Shown here one piece after another: positions 18,956 to 26,910 of a stretch of 64,000 nucleotides of DNA; within the stretch, counting starts at the first letter, position 1; each line of letters starts with the position of its first letter. The translations under genes were made by a program, and so were the position numbers. Source of the DNA: Rhizobium sullae (lineage in GTDB: Bacteria; Pseudomonadota; Alphaproteobacteria; Rhizobiales; Rhizobiaceae). The stretch spans positions 1,302,001 through 1,366,000 of the forward strand of contig NZ_CP104144.1 in the NCBI RefSeq assembly GCF_025200715.1, written 5' to 3'. The notes beneath the pieces were generated by a model. It made no database searches. It worked only from the letters and a program-made list of their open reading frames with translations, and was not told the origin of the DNA.

Positions 18956-18970
18956 ATGAGCGTTTAACTC
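18956..18970. promoter_or_regulatory. IRO-type iron-responsive operator
   Basis: TGAGCGTTTAACTCA fits TGA-N9-TCA exactly, the iron-responsive (IRO) motif described for RirA-controlled genes of rhizobia. It lies 64 bases before the fhuA-like start codon and overlaps a TTGAGT -35-like element on the minus strand. Binding by RirA is inference. Confidence 0.7.
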
Positions 18971-19020
18971 AAATTTAAGGGTGTGGATTGTCACATTCGG
19001 TGGAATTTGAATGTTTTTGG

Positions 19021-19052
19021 GCAAATTTTCGCACTGCACGCAAATGCTCGCA
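19021..19052. repeat. Direct repeat, candidate AraC-type binding site
   Basis: GCAAATTTTCGCA (19021-19033) and GCAAATGCTCGCA (19040-19052) agree at 11 of 13 positions and start 19 bases apart, close to two helical turns. They lie between the AraC-type regulator stop and the IRO operator of the receptor gene, about 130-160 bases upstream of that gene. Tandem half-sites at this spacing are typical for AraC-family activators. Confidence 0.5.
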
Positions 19053-19063
19053 GGGCGTTGTTT

Positions 19064-19948
19064 TCAGGCAACGTGCGCCTTTTTCCAATGGGCCGGCGTG
19101 GTGCCCAAATTCTTGCGGAAGACACGTGTGAAATGCGCCTGATCGGAAAAGCCGGTCTCGGCGGCGATCGCCGGAAGCGTGAATTCGCCCCGTGAAAGCA
19201 GTTGTTTGGCCCTGTCTAGCCGCGCATTCGTCTGCCACTGGTGGGGCGCAATGCCGGTCGACGCTTTGAAGGCATGGCTAAAATGCGATTGCGACAGGCC
19301 GGTGAGATTTGCAAGCTCTTCCAGCCTGATATTGCGAAGGCAATTCTGTTCAATGAATTCCGTGACGCGGCGGAGCTGCCAGCTCGCAAGCTTGCTTCGT
19401 TTGCGGGCTGGCGCTTTCGTCAGCTTCATCACGTCGATGATCAGCGACAGGCAAAGCCCGTCGCCGTAAAGATCATGCAGCGGCTCGGGATTGATGCATT
19501 CGGCGGCAATCAGATTTGCCAGCGTCAGAACGCGCTCGTCGTGAAAAAGCAGCTGCGCGTCGTTCAAGCGCTTCGGATCGATATCTTCCATTAGCCGACG
19601 GCCGACGATCTCAGCGTCGAAATGGACGTCCAGATGCCGGACGAACTGCACATCGACGAGATCGGCCCAAAGCTCCATGCCTGCCGGAACATAAGAGATC
19701 GGCCGCCGCGCCGTATCCTGCACTGCGCCGCTGCTCTTCGGCGCCAGTTTGACCTTGGAATTGCCTGCACCGCGCAAGTCGAGAAGAATGAAAAGCCGTG
19801 GGTCGCTGGCGACATAATAGCCGCCCGCGTAAGGCGCACACTCGACATCCCACACGTCTGCGACGATGCCGTTCCAATTCCGGCGGTTCATCCCACCGAC
19901 AACGGAAAAGCCTTCGATCCTGTTCTGCATCCGCGGTTGAAATGTCAT
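19064..19948 (-). CDS. AraC-family transcriptional regulator of the siderophore locus
   Basis: 294 residues from ATG 19948. The C-terminal ~100 residues carry the two helix-turn-helix motifs: IRLEELANLTGLSQSHFSHAFKAS and the FTLPAIAAETGFSDQAHFTRVFRK signature (each read as consecutive shorter segments). The N-terminal domain is a cupin-like sensor. It lies on the same strand immediately upstream of the receptor gene, as iron-acquisition AraC activators often do (compare RhrA). A siderophore-bound activator role is inferred from position. Confidence 0.85.
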   Translation of the reverse strand: MTFQPRMQNRIEGFSVVGGMNRRNWNGIVADVWDVECAPYAGGYYVASDPRLFILLDLRGAGNSKVKLAPKSSGAVQDTARRPISYVPAGMELWADLVDVQFVRHLDVHFDAEIVGRRLMEDIDPKRLNDAQLLFHDERVLTLANLIAAECINPEPLHDLYGDGLCLSLIIDVMKLTKAPARKRSKLASWQLRRVTEFIEQNCLRNIRLEELANLTGLSQSHFSHAFKASTGIAPHQWQTNARLDRAKQLLSRGEFTLPAIAAETGFSDQAHFTRVFRKNLGTTPAHWKKAHVA

Positions 19949-20090
19949 ATCCGATCCCGCGCCGGTGGGGTCACGATTAAACCTTCTTGCAATACTCAAG
20001 TTTCCGTACCGAAAACGGGAGCGATTAGCAAGAGGCAAACCGGGCACGGGAAGCCATCGCACCGCGAGATAAGCGTCATCTTCGAGCCTC

Positions 20091-20924
20091 TCAAAGCCCG
20101 TAGAAGCGCTCGCCGTTCGATGCCCAGATCTTTTGCTGGTCGGCGGGCGGCAGGTTCGTCATGGCATGGCCAAGCGTTTCGATCCAGCGGCTGTAGTCCG
20201 CGACCAGATTGACGACCGGCCAATCGCTGCCGAAAACGAGACGATCGGGACCGAAGATTTCGAAGACCGCCTCGAGATAGGGCTGAAGGCGTTCCGGCGT
20301 CCAATCCGGACCATCTTCGGTCACGATGCCGGAGATCTTGCAATGGACATGGCGAAGATCGCGGAAGCGTTCCATCTCCCGCAGCCAGGGCTCGAAGCTA
20401 CCGCTTCCGATTTCAGGCTTGGCCATGTGGTCGACGATCACCGGCAGATCGGGGTAGCGCTCGATGAACCGGATCGTGTTGAGGATATGCCGCGGCTTGA
20501 TCAAGGCGTCGAACCGGAGCCCGAGGTCGAGCATCGCTCGGACGGCCGGATCGAGCTCTTTCTTCAATATCCAATCGTCTTCGGGCAGATCCTGCAGATA
20601 GGGACGGATGCCCTTCAGCTTGGCAAATCGTGCCCAACAGGCAAGGTCGGCTGCGGCCGTCGGCGCAAGAAGATCGAGCCACGCAACGACGCCCTTGATG
20701 AAGTCCCGCCCGTCGGCAAGGCCGAGAAGGTAGCCGGTTTCATGAACGGAAGACGCTGCGGATACGACGACAACGCCCTCGACGTTGTTCTTCTCCATCA
20801 ACGGAACCGCGTCGCGCGGCCCGTAGTCGCGATAAAGCACCTTGTCATCCGGCGACATCCAGAGCGAATAGTAAGGCTCCATGGCCAGTGTCCAGAAATG
20901 CATATGGCAATCGACGCGCCGCAT
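20091..20924 (-). CDS. Amidohydrolase-family lactonase (L-fuconolactonase-like)
   Basis: 277 residues from ATG 20924, with AGGAGGAG just before it. The N-terminal HMHFW motif, MAKPEIG in the middle and FGSDWPVVN near the C terminus are those of the metal-dependent hydrolases related to L-fuconolactonase and 2-pyrone-4,6-dicarboxylate lactonase. It probably opens a sugar lactone. Two genes on the same strand 1.7 kb upstream (fuconate dehydratase and SDR) complete an L-fucose-type oxidative pathway; two opposite-strand genes lie between. The substrate assignment is inference. Confidence 0.78.
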   Translation of the reverse strand: MRRVDCHMHFWTLAMEPYYSLWMSPDDKVLYRDYGPRDAVPLMEKNNVEGVVVVSAASSVHETGYLLGLADGRDFIKGVVAWLDLLAPTAAADLACWARFAKLKGIRPYLQDLPEDDWILKKELDPAVRAMLDLGLRFDALIKPRHILNTIRFIERYPDLPVIVDHMAKPEIGSGSFEPWLREMERFRDLRHVHCKISGIVTEDGPDWTPERLQPYLEAVFEIFGPDRLVFGSDWPVVNLVADYSRWIETLGHAMTNLPPADQQKIWASNGERFYGL

Positions 20925-21084
20925 CGTCTCCTCCTCAAACGTCTCTCCGCGCGACAAAGAAGGTCAGAAAAGCGTCGGGACGGCAAGTGCAGCGATACAC
21001 GAAATCGGATTGAAATTCCTCAAGCATCGGATAGGGTTCGGAGGCTTTTTTCATAATCCCGATCTTCCTGGATAGCATACGCCC

Positions 21085-21543
21085 ATGAGCTTCGAATCCG
21101 TCCGCGCGTTTTTCAGCGCACATGCACCTGACATCGAAATCGTCGAAACCGCCGAAAGTTCTTCGACGGTGGCACTTGCGGCCGAAGCGCACGGCGTCGA
21201 GCCGGCGCAGATCGCCAAGACGATCTGCCTCAGGGTCGGGAACGAAACCATGCTGGTTGTTGCAAGCGGCACTGCCCGCCTCGACAACCGGAAATTCAAG
21301 GATGCTTTCGGCGGCAAGGGCCGCATGCTCGGACCGGAGGAAGTCCTGGAGGTTACAGGCCATCCGGTCGGGGGCGTTTGCCCCTTTGGATTGCCCGCGC
21401 CGATCCCGGTGTATTGCGATGTTTCTCTGAAGCGTTTCGACGAAGTCGTGCCCGCCGCCGGTTCCACGAACTCGGCGGTGCGCATCCCGACGGAACGGCT
21501 GGCCGAACTTACCCGTGCCAAATGGGTCGATGTCTGCCAATAA
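21085..21543 (+). CDS. YbaK/EbsC-family aminoacyl-tRNA deacylase
   Basis: 152 residues of the YbaK fold, which trans-edits mischarged tRNAs such as Cys-tRNA(Pro). Recognised segments are the conserved Lys in QIAKTICLRVG, the strand MLVVASGTARLDNRKFK and GHPVGGVCPFGLP, a family signature. The start is ATG 21085; the divergent amidohydrolase starts 160 bases away. Specificity within the family cannot be told from sequence. Confidence 0.88.
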   Translation: MSFESVRAFFSAHAPDIEIVETAESSSTVALAAEAHGVEPAQIAKTICLRVGNETMLVVASGTARLDNRKFKDAFGGKGRMLGPEEVLEVTGHPVGGVCPFGLPAPIPVYCDVSLKRFDEVVPAAGSTNSAVRIPTERLAELTRAKWVDVCQ

Positions 21544-21626
21544 CTCGGCTCGCCAACTTCACATCATCAACAGAATACCTATATTACATCGCAAACATGC
21601 CGTGGTTGTGCATGACAGGAGATAAG

Positions 21627-22661
21627 ATGCCGAGTGCCGTTTCGCGTTTTGCCAAGATAGCGGCGATAGCCGTTCTGACGAGCGCTTCCGTTTTTGCTGC
21701 CTATAGCGATGCCGAGGCGCGCCGCGCCGGAGGTTTCGGCGGATTCGGCAGCCGCGGAACGCGCACATTCGACGCGCCGCCGGTCACGCGCACCGCGCCT
21801 GCACCGGCCGCACCCATGGAACGGACGATGACGCCGCGCCAGCAGACGCCCGCTACCGCTCAGCAGCCTCTTAATGCCCAGCGTCCGGGCGGCCTCTTTG
21901 GCGGCTTTGGCCGTTCGATGATCGGCGGCCTGATTGCAGGCGGCCTGCTCGGCATGCTGCTCGGCCATGGCTTCGGCGGCGGCTTCGGTTTTCTTGGCAT
22001 GCTGCTGCAGATCGCCCTGATTGGTGGCGCGGTCATGCTTGCCATGCGCTTCTTCGCCAATCGCCGCCAGCCGTCCTACGGTGCGGCAGGAGGCCGCGGT
22101 CAATCCTTTAACAACATGTCCAGCAACATGTCGTCAAACAGCAATTCGTCCAGCAATTCGTCGTTTCGCATTCCGGCGATCGGCTCAGGCACTGCGGGTT
22201 ATCAACAGCAACAGCAGCCTCGCGCCGACCGGCCGAGCGACGAAATCGGGCTGGCACAGGCCGATCTCGACCAGTTCGAGGAACTGCTGACCAAGGTGCA
22301 GACCGCCTATGGCGCCGAGGACTATAATACGCTTCGCAAGCTGACGACGCCCGAAGCGATGTCCTATCTTGCCGAAGAACTTGGCGAGAATGCCACAAAC
22401 GGCGTGCGCAACCGCGTCTCGGACGTCAAGCTTCTGCAGGGCGATATCGCCGAAGCCTGGCGCGAGAATGGTCAAGACTATGCAACGCTTGCCATGCGCT
22501 ATTCGTCAATCGACGCAATGGTCGACCGTGACAGCGGCCATGTCGTTTCCGGTGACGATCGCCAGCCGAGCGAGAGCACCGAGATCTGGACCTTTGTGCG
22601 CAAGACCGGCAGCGACTGGAAGCTTGCCGCCATCCAGGGCACGGAGCAGCGTGCCGCCTGA
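21627..22661 (+). CDS. Tim44-like domain membrane protein
   Basis: 344 residues from ATG 21627, with AGGAG five bases upstream. The order is a signal peptide or anchor (FAKIAAIAVLTSASVFAAYS), a Gly/Pro-rich linker (GGFGGFG), a membrane segment pair within GLIAGGLLGMLLGHGFGGG and FLGMLLQIALIGGAVMLA, an Asn/Ser low-complexity stretch near residues 165-185, and a C-terminal Tim44/ribosomal L45-like domain with DLDQFEELLTKVQTAYG. Bacterial members are inner-membrane proteins of poorly known function, possibly related to membrane protein handling. The 3' end converges on the dehydratase gene with four bases between. Confidence 0.82.
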   Translation: MPSAVSRFAKIAAIAVLTSASVFAAYSDAEARRAGGFGGFGSRGTRTFDAPPVTRTAPAPAAPMERTMTPRQQTPATAQQPLNAQRPGGLFGGFGRSMIGGLIAGGLLGMLLGHGFGGGFGFLGMLLQIALIGGAVMLAMRFFANRRQPSYGAAGGRGQSFNNMSSNMSSNSNSSSNSSFRIPAIGSGTAGYQQQQQPRADRPSDEIGLAQADLDQFEELLTKVQTAYGAEDYNTLRKLTTPEAMSYLAEELGENATNGVRNRVSDVKLLQGDIAEAWRENGQDYATLAMRYSSIDAMVDRDSGHVVSGDDRQPSESTEIWTFVRKTGSDWKLAAIQGTEQRAA

Positions 22662-22665
22662 GATA

Positions 22666-23943
22666 TCAAGTCTTGAAGGTGTAGTCGGTGATCGACTGCG
22701 CCTTCATTTCAATCGAAAAACCTGGTTTTGACGGCGGCATATAGGCCGCGTCCCTGATCACGCACGGGTCGAGGAAGTGTTCGTGCAGATGGTCGACATA
22801 TTCGATCACGCGCCCGTCCTTGGTCGCGGACACCGCGACATAGTCGATCATCGACAGGTGCTGTACATACTCGCAAAGACCGACGCCGCCGGCGTGCGGC
22901 CAGACTGGCAGACGGTATTTGGCGGCGAGCAGCAGCACGGCCAGAACCTCGTTCAGGCCGCCCATGCGGCAGGAATCGATCTGAACGATGTCGATCGCAC
23001 CTTCGGCGATGAACTGCTTGAACATGATGCGGTTCTGGCACATCTCGCCGGTTGCCACCTTGACCGGGCCGATGGCATCGCGGATCTTCCGGTGTCCGGC
23101 GACGTCGTCGGGACTTGTCGGTTCCTCGATGAAATAGGGTTTGGCAAAAGCGAGTTCCTTCACCCAGCCGATCGCCTGCCCGACCTCCCAGACCTGATTG
23201 GCATCGATCATCAGGTAACGATCCGGGCCAATCACCTCGCGGGCAATGCGCAGCCGGCGGATATCGTCTTCAAGATCGCGGCCGACCTTCATCTTCACGT
23301 GGTTGAAGCCGGCATCGATTGCCTCCTGGCAAAGGCGGCGCAGCTTTGCGTCGTCATATCCGAGCCAGCCGGCAGACGTCGTATAGCAGGCGTAACCTTC
23401 CTTTTCGAGCGTCGCGATCCGTTCCGTCTTTCCGACCTCGGCACTCCTTAGGATCGTAACCGCCTCGTCGCGCGTCAGCACGTCGGTCAGGTAGCGATAG
23501 TCGACGATGTCAGCGATCTCCTCGGGGCTCATCTCCGCAACCAGCCGCCACACAGGCTTTCCCGCCTGCTTGGCGAGAAGATCCCAGACCGCGTTGACAA
23601 CGGCGCCTGTCGCCAAATGGATGGCCCCCTTCTCCGGACCGATCCAGCGAAGCTGGCTGTCGCTCGTCAGATGCCGCCAGAATTTGCCCGGCTGGGCGAG
23701 GACGTCGGCAAGGTCCGCGCCGACAACCAGATGCGCCATCGCCTTTATCGCCATGCAGCAGATGTCGTTGCCGCGGCCGATCGTGAAGGTGAGCCCGTGG
23801 CCCGAAAGCCCTGGCTCATCCGTATCCAGAATGACGTAAGCCGCTGAATAATCGGGATCCGGGTTCATAGCATCGGAGCCGTCGAGGCTTTGCGAGGTCG
23901 GAAAACGAAGATCGGAAACACGAATGCCGGTTATGCGGGTCAT
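22666..23943 (-). CDS. L-fuconate dehydratase (enolase superfamily)
   Basis: 425 residues from ATG 23943. The segment HVKMKVGRDLEDD carries the catalytic Lys region; metal ligands are expected in LMIDANQVW, FIEEPTSPDD and ATGEMCQN, and WPHAGGVGL contains the general acid/base His. The N-terminal capping domain includes SDAMNPDPDYSAAYV, typical of fuconate dehydratases. The enzyme converts L-fuconate to 2-keto-3-deoxy-L-fuconate. The SDR gene lies 26 bases upstream on the same strand, and a lactonase-like gene lies downstream. Confidence 0.87.
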   Translation of the reverse strand: MTRITGIRVSDLRFPTSQSLDGSDAMNPDPDYSAAYVILDTDEPGLSGHGLTFTIGRGNDICCMAIKAMAHLVVGADLADVLAQPGKFWRHLTSDSQLRWIGPEKGAIHLATGAVVNAVWDLLAKQAGKPVWRLVAEMSPEEIADIVDYRYLTDVLTRDEAVTILRSAEVGKTERIATLEKEGYACYTTSAGWLGYDDAKLRRLCQEAIDAGFNHVKMKVGRDLEDDIRRLRIAREVIGPDRYLMIDANQVWEVGQAIGWVKELAFAKPYFIEEPTSPDDVAGHRKIRDAIGPVKVATGEMCQNRIMFKQFIAEGAIDIVQIDSCRMGGLNEVLAVLLLAAKYRLPVWPHAGGVGLCEYVQHLSMIDYVAVSATKDGRVIEYVDHLHEHFLDPCVIRDAAYMPPSKPGFSIEMKAQSITDYTFKT

Positions 23944-23969
23944 GGGCTCCTCCCGAACTGGCCGGGCAG

Positions 23970-24704
23970 TCAGATCGTCCAGCCGCCGTCGATGGCGAAG
24001 GCCTGTCCGCTGGTATAGGTAGCACCGGCGAGATAGACGGCAAGATCGGCAATTTCTTCCGGCGTGCCGAGGCGGCCCATCGGCTGGCGGGAAATGAAGG
24101 CGGCCCGTGCTGCGTCGTAGTCCCCCTGCGCGCGCATGCGGTCCTGCAGCGAGGGGCTCTCGACGGTTCCGGGGCAAATGGCGTTGCAGCGGATGCCGTT
24201 CGAAACGTAATCGGCGGCAACCGATTTCGTAAGGCCGATCACCGCCGCCTTGGTGACGCCATAGGCAAAGCGGTTCGGCACGCCCTTGATGCTGGAGGCG
24301 ACCGAAGCCATGTTGATGATTGAGCCGTCCTTCCGCTCCAGCATGCCGGGAAGCACAGCGCGGATCGTGCGGATCATCGCCTTGACGTTGAGGTCGAAAG
24401 CGAATTCCAGATCGGAATCCTTCATTTCCAGGATGGATCCGGCATGAACGAAACCGGCGCAGTTGAAGAGCACGTCGACCGCGCCGATTTCAGCGACCAA
24501 TGCCTTCACGGCCTCCTCGTCGAGCACGTTCAGCTTGTGTGCCGACACCCCGGTCTCGGCGGCAAGAGTTGCCAGTGCATCCGTATTGATATCTGTCGCA
24601 TGAACCGTGGCCCCGGCGTTCTGAAAGGCAATCGCGCTGGCACGCCCGATGCCTTGGGCCGCCGCTGTGACGAGAACGGTCTTGCCGGAAAGAGTGATGG
24701 TCAT
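23970..24704 (-). CDS. SDR oxidoreductase, probable 2-keto-3-deoxy-L-fuconate dehydrogenase
   Basis: 244 residues, classical short-chain dehydrogenase: the NAD-binding motif VTAAAQGIGRA, the acidic residue in ATDINTD that selects NAD, NCAGFVHAG, and the catalytic Ser in NMASVASS and Tyr/Lys in YGVTK. It resembles the BDH2/2-keto-3-deoxy-L-fuconate dehydrogenase group. With the dehydratase 26 bases downstream it fits the oxidative L-fucose pathway of the cytoplasm. Precise substrate is inference. Confidence 0.85.
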   Translation of the reverse strand: MTITLSGKTVLVTAAAQGIGRASAIAFQNAGATVHATDINTDALATLAAETGVSAHKLNVLDEEAVKALVAEIGAVDVLFNCAGFVHAGSILEMKDSDLEFAFDLNVKAMIRTIRAVLPGMLERKDGSIINMASVASSIKGVPNRFAYGVTKAAVIGLTKSVAADYVSNGIRCNAICPGTVESPSLQDRMRAQGDYDAARAAFISRQPMGRLGTPEEIADLAVYLAGATYTSGQAFAIDGGWTI

Positions 24705-24873
24705 GTCTTGGCCTTTTCATGGTTTTTAATGCGTGAGGAAGCGCATTTGGCGCCCGGCTTCATCGGTGCAGAAACTGAACGGCGGCTCTTATGGTGTCAA
24801 TCGAATAGTGAAATCCGCCAACGCGGGCTGTCTACCGCTGCCATTGACGCAACGCCACTAACCGTTTTCGCCC

Positions 24874-24898
24874 GGAACTTCTGTTTGCAGAGCAAGTT
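24874..24898 (+). promoter_or_regulatory. EcfG/RpoE2-type promoter candidate (site A)
   Basis: GGAAC, 17 bases, GTT, ending 22 bases before the ATG at 24921. The general-stress ECF sigma factor of alphaproteobacteria recognises GGAAC followed about 18 bases later by TT. Two further copies with identical geometry stand at 25767 and 29816. Confidence 0.5.
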
Positions 24899-24920
24899 TG
24901 CACAAAAGGAGGCATTGGCA

Positions 24921-25382
24921 ATGACAGTCGGCGCCGTTCAGTTTCTCGCCATTACCATTTCAGCGCTTGCACTTGTCCCGTCAGGAGCACATTTCGCGGC
25001 CCTGCCTAACAAGATCGCGCTGCCGCAATCCGAATATTTCACCGTTCAAACCATCTATTATGGATGGGCAATTTTGGGTTTGCTTTGGCCTGCTGCGCTC
25101 ATCATGAATGCGCTGCTCGCTGTCGTTGTTCGTTCGCAGAAATGTCCATTCTGGCTTGCCGTGGCTGCCGCGCTCTGTTTTGCCCTCATGTTTGCGATAT
25201 TCTTTCTTTGGACGCTTCCCGCCAATCAGGCGACGAACGATTGGACGACAGCTCCCGAAAACTGGGAAACGTTCAGGCGGCAGTGGGAGTATTCTCATGC
25301 CGCAAACACAATCATTGTGTTTGTCGCACTATGTTTCACGACCCTGTCGGCGCTTTCGTGGCGGGAGACAGGTTCGCCTTGA
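24921..25382 (+). CDS. Four-helix membrane protein, DUF1772-like
   Basis: 153 residues, four hydrophobic segments (about residues 5-25, 45-70, 78-100 and 130-148). The charged loop with ENWETFRRQWEYSHAAN before the last helix resembles the DUF1772 (anthrone oxygenase-like) proteins. The ribosome site AAGGAGG is strong. Function is unknown. A GGAAC-N17-GTT signature in front suggests induction by the general stress sigma factor. Confidence 0.7.
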   Translation: MTVGAVQFLAITISALALVPSGAHFAALPNKIALPQSEYFTVQTIYYGWAILGLLWPAALIMNALLAVVVRSQKCPFWLAVAAALCFALMFAIFFLWTLPANQATNDWTTAPENWETFRRQWEYSHAANTIIVFVALCFTTLSALSWRETGSP

Positions 25383-25421
25383 AGGCACTCCCGCTGTCGG
25401 ACGGAGGCCAGCCTGAGAAGC

Positions 25422-25745
25422 TCATCGGCGAATAGCGCCGATCCGCGCAAGAACTTCGCCGGGAATCCCATACCGCGCGATGACGTCCCGGTTATTGCGG
25501 AGCCCGCAGACCTCCCGCTGAATGAACAATGCCCAGACCGCTTCCGAGGCCTCCTCAAGGAGGCTTTCCCGATCAGCTATGCGATGATCGTTCTCCGACG
25601 AGGCGGCAAGCTTCGCAAGTGCCGCTTCGACTTTGCGGCCTTGGCGGCCAAGTGCATCGGCCCGCTCCGAGGCGAGTTCGTACTCCAAGGGGTTGAGTGC
25701 AGTGCTCGGCCGATCCGAAAGCGATCGCGGCGGTCTGAAACTCAC
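25422..25745 (-). CDS. Small conserved protein, probably DUF6665 family
   Basis: 107 residues, soluble and helical, with EYELASERADALGRQGRKVEAALAKL near the N terminus (read as shorter segments) and GIPGEVLARIGA near the end. I believe it belongs to DUF6665, seen in rhizobia, of unknown function. It converges with the preceding membrane protein gene. Codon use looks coding on this strand; the overlapping opposite-strand frames do not. Confidence 0.65.
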   Translation of the reverse strand: MSFRPPRSLSDRPSTALNPLEYELASERADALGRQGRKVEAALAKLAASSENDHRIADRESLLEEASEAVWALFIQREVCGLRNNRDVIARYGIPGEVLARIGAIRR

Positions 25746-25766
25746 GAGGGCCTCTCAGGAAACAGA

Positions 25767-25791
25767 GGAACAGTTACGACCTATGGAAGTT
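25767..25791 (+). promoter_or_regulatory. EcfG/RpoE2-type promoter candidate (site B)
   Basis: GGAAC at 25767-25771, a 17-base spacer and GTT at 25789-25791. It precedes the GTG start at 25828 by 36 bases and covers an in-frame ATG at 25783, which argues against that ATG being the true start. Confidence 0.5.
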
Positions 25792-25827
25792 TGGTTCTTT
25801 ACGAAGCGGGATCAAGAGGAGGAGACC

Positions 25828-26058
25828 GTGTGGACAATCTTGATTGGTGCTATTTTCGTCATATGCGGCATACTTCTCCTGTGTCGGGAGGCACTCGGCC
25901 GGCGGCCCCTCAGCGATCCTCACCGATCACCCCTTAGCGAGCGGACATTGGAACCCAGGGGACAAGGCGTTCGATTTCTGGGACTGACGAGGAACTGGCT
26001 GGGTGTCGCCATGATCGCGGCCGGAGCAGCGCTTTTACTGCTGGTCTCATTCACGTAG
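25828..26058 (+). CDS. Small two-helix membrane protein
   Basis: 76 residues from GTG 25828, selected because AGGAGG lies five bases before it. An N-terminal helix (TILIGAIFVICGILLL) and a C-terminal helix (WLGVAMIAAGAALLLLVSF) flank a basic loop of about 35 residues. No family recognised. The end overlaps by eight bases the 3' end of a truncated GH172 gene on the other strand. A stress-type promoter signature stands in front. Confidence 0.6.
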   Translation: MWTILIGAIFVICGILLLCREALGRRPLSDPHRSPLSERTLEPRGQGVRFLGLTRNWLGVAMIAAGAALLLLVSFT

Positions 26059-26785
26059 CGCTCGCTTTCTTTGCCGCGGTCTCCCAGTTCTGGTAGGGGA
26101 GACGGAAGGTGGGAAGGCGATCTGCGACGCAGGCGAGCTTCTCGAAGGGCTTGTGAGGCTCTGCCTGGTACCAAAACGCGACCGAGGAAATATCGTCCGA
26201 TCGGCGGTTTGCATGGCCGTGCGCGATGGTGACGCGAATGGTTTTTTGGAAAATCGCCGGATCTTCGATATGCCAGCGGTAGAGCGTGACGGGTTCGGTC
26301 CAGTTCGGCCCGCCGGCTGCGATGATACCGTGATAGGGCCGGCTGTATTCTTGCGTCGGGCACCAGGCGGTGTTGAAATAGTCTTCCGTGCCGGTCCCGT
26401 GCAGCGTCGCTGGCCAGGCATCGTTGGCGCCGGGCGTGCTTTCGCCGCGCGGCTCGATGAGTGCGGCCTTCGGCCCGATGCGCGGATCCGGCTTGCGCAC
26501 GGTATCTGATACGGAGAGCCCCAGTTCGCCGTCGATGAAGATCATGTCGTCTCCTTCGCCGTACCAGTCCCAGACGCCGGAGCGCCGGCGGGAATAGACG
26601 CTGAAGAGAACGCCGACATAGTGCCCTTGCCCCTCGGCTTCCAGAATAGTGGAGTTCTTCCTTCCGTCGGTCGTCTCTCCGCCGAACAGGAACTGTTCGT
26701 TGGTGAGCCCATCCTCGCTCTCGGCATGCGCAGTTGAATTTGCACTGCGCTGCCACGAAAAGGCTGGCTTCGGATGTGAGAACAT
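26051..26785 (-). pseudogene. N-terminally truncated GH172 (DUF2961) gene
   Basis: 244 codons match the C-terminal two thirds of the DUF2961/glycoside hydrolase family 172 proteins: WDWYGEGDDMIFIDGE, HGTGTEDYFNTAWCP and the YHGI region. Full-length members usually have about 350-400 residues, with an N-terminal jelly-roll half that I cannot find in any frame upstream. The ORF opens into non-coding sequence at 26785 just before a penicillin-binding protein gene. A remnant of a once complete carbohydrate-active enzyme is the simplest reading; a short functional variant is less likely. Confidence 0.7.
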
Positions 26786-26910
26786 GCGCCGCGTCGAATT
26801 GCAGAATGGGGTCTACATTCTGCAATGGCTCGGGAGCAGCGCCATTTAATTGTCTTTCCGCTGCTTCAGGGCGCTCTAATTGCTTCGGCAAACCCATCAG
26901 CCGGTAAGAA

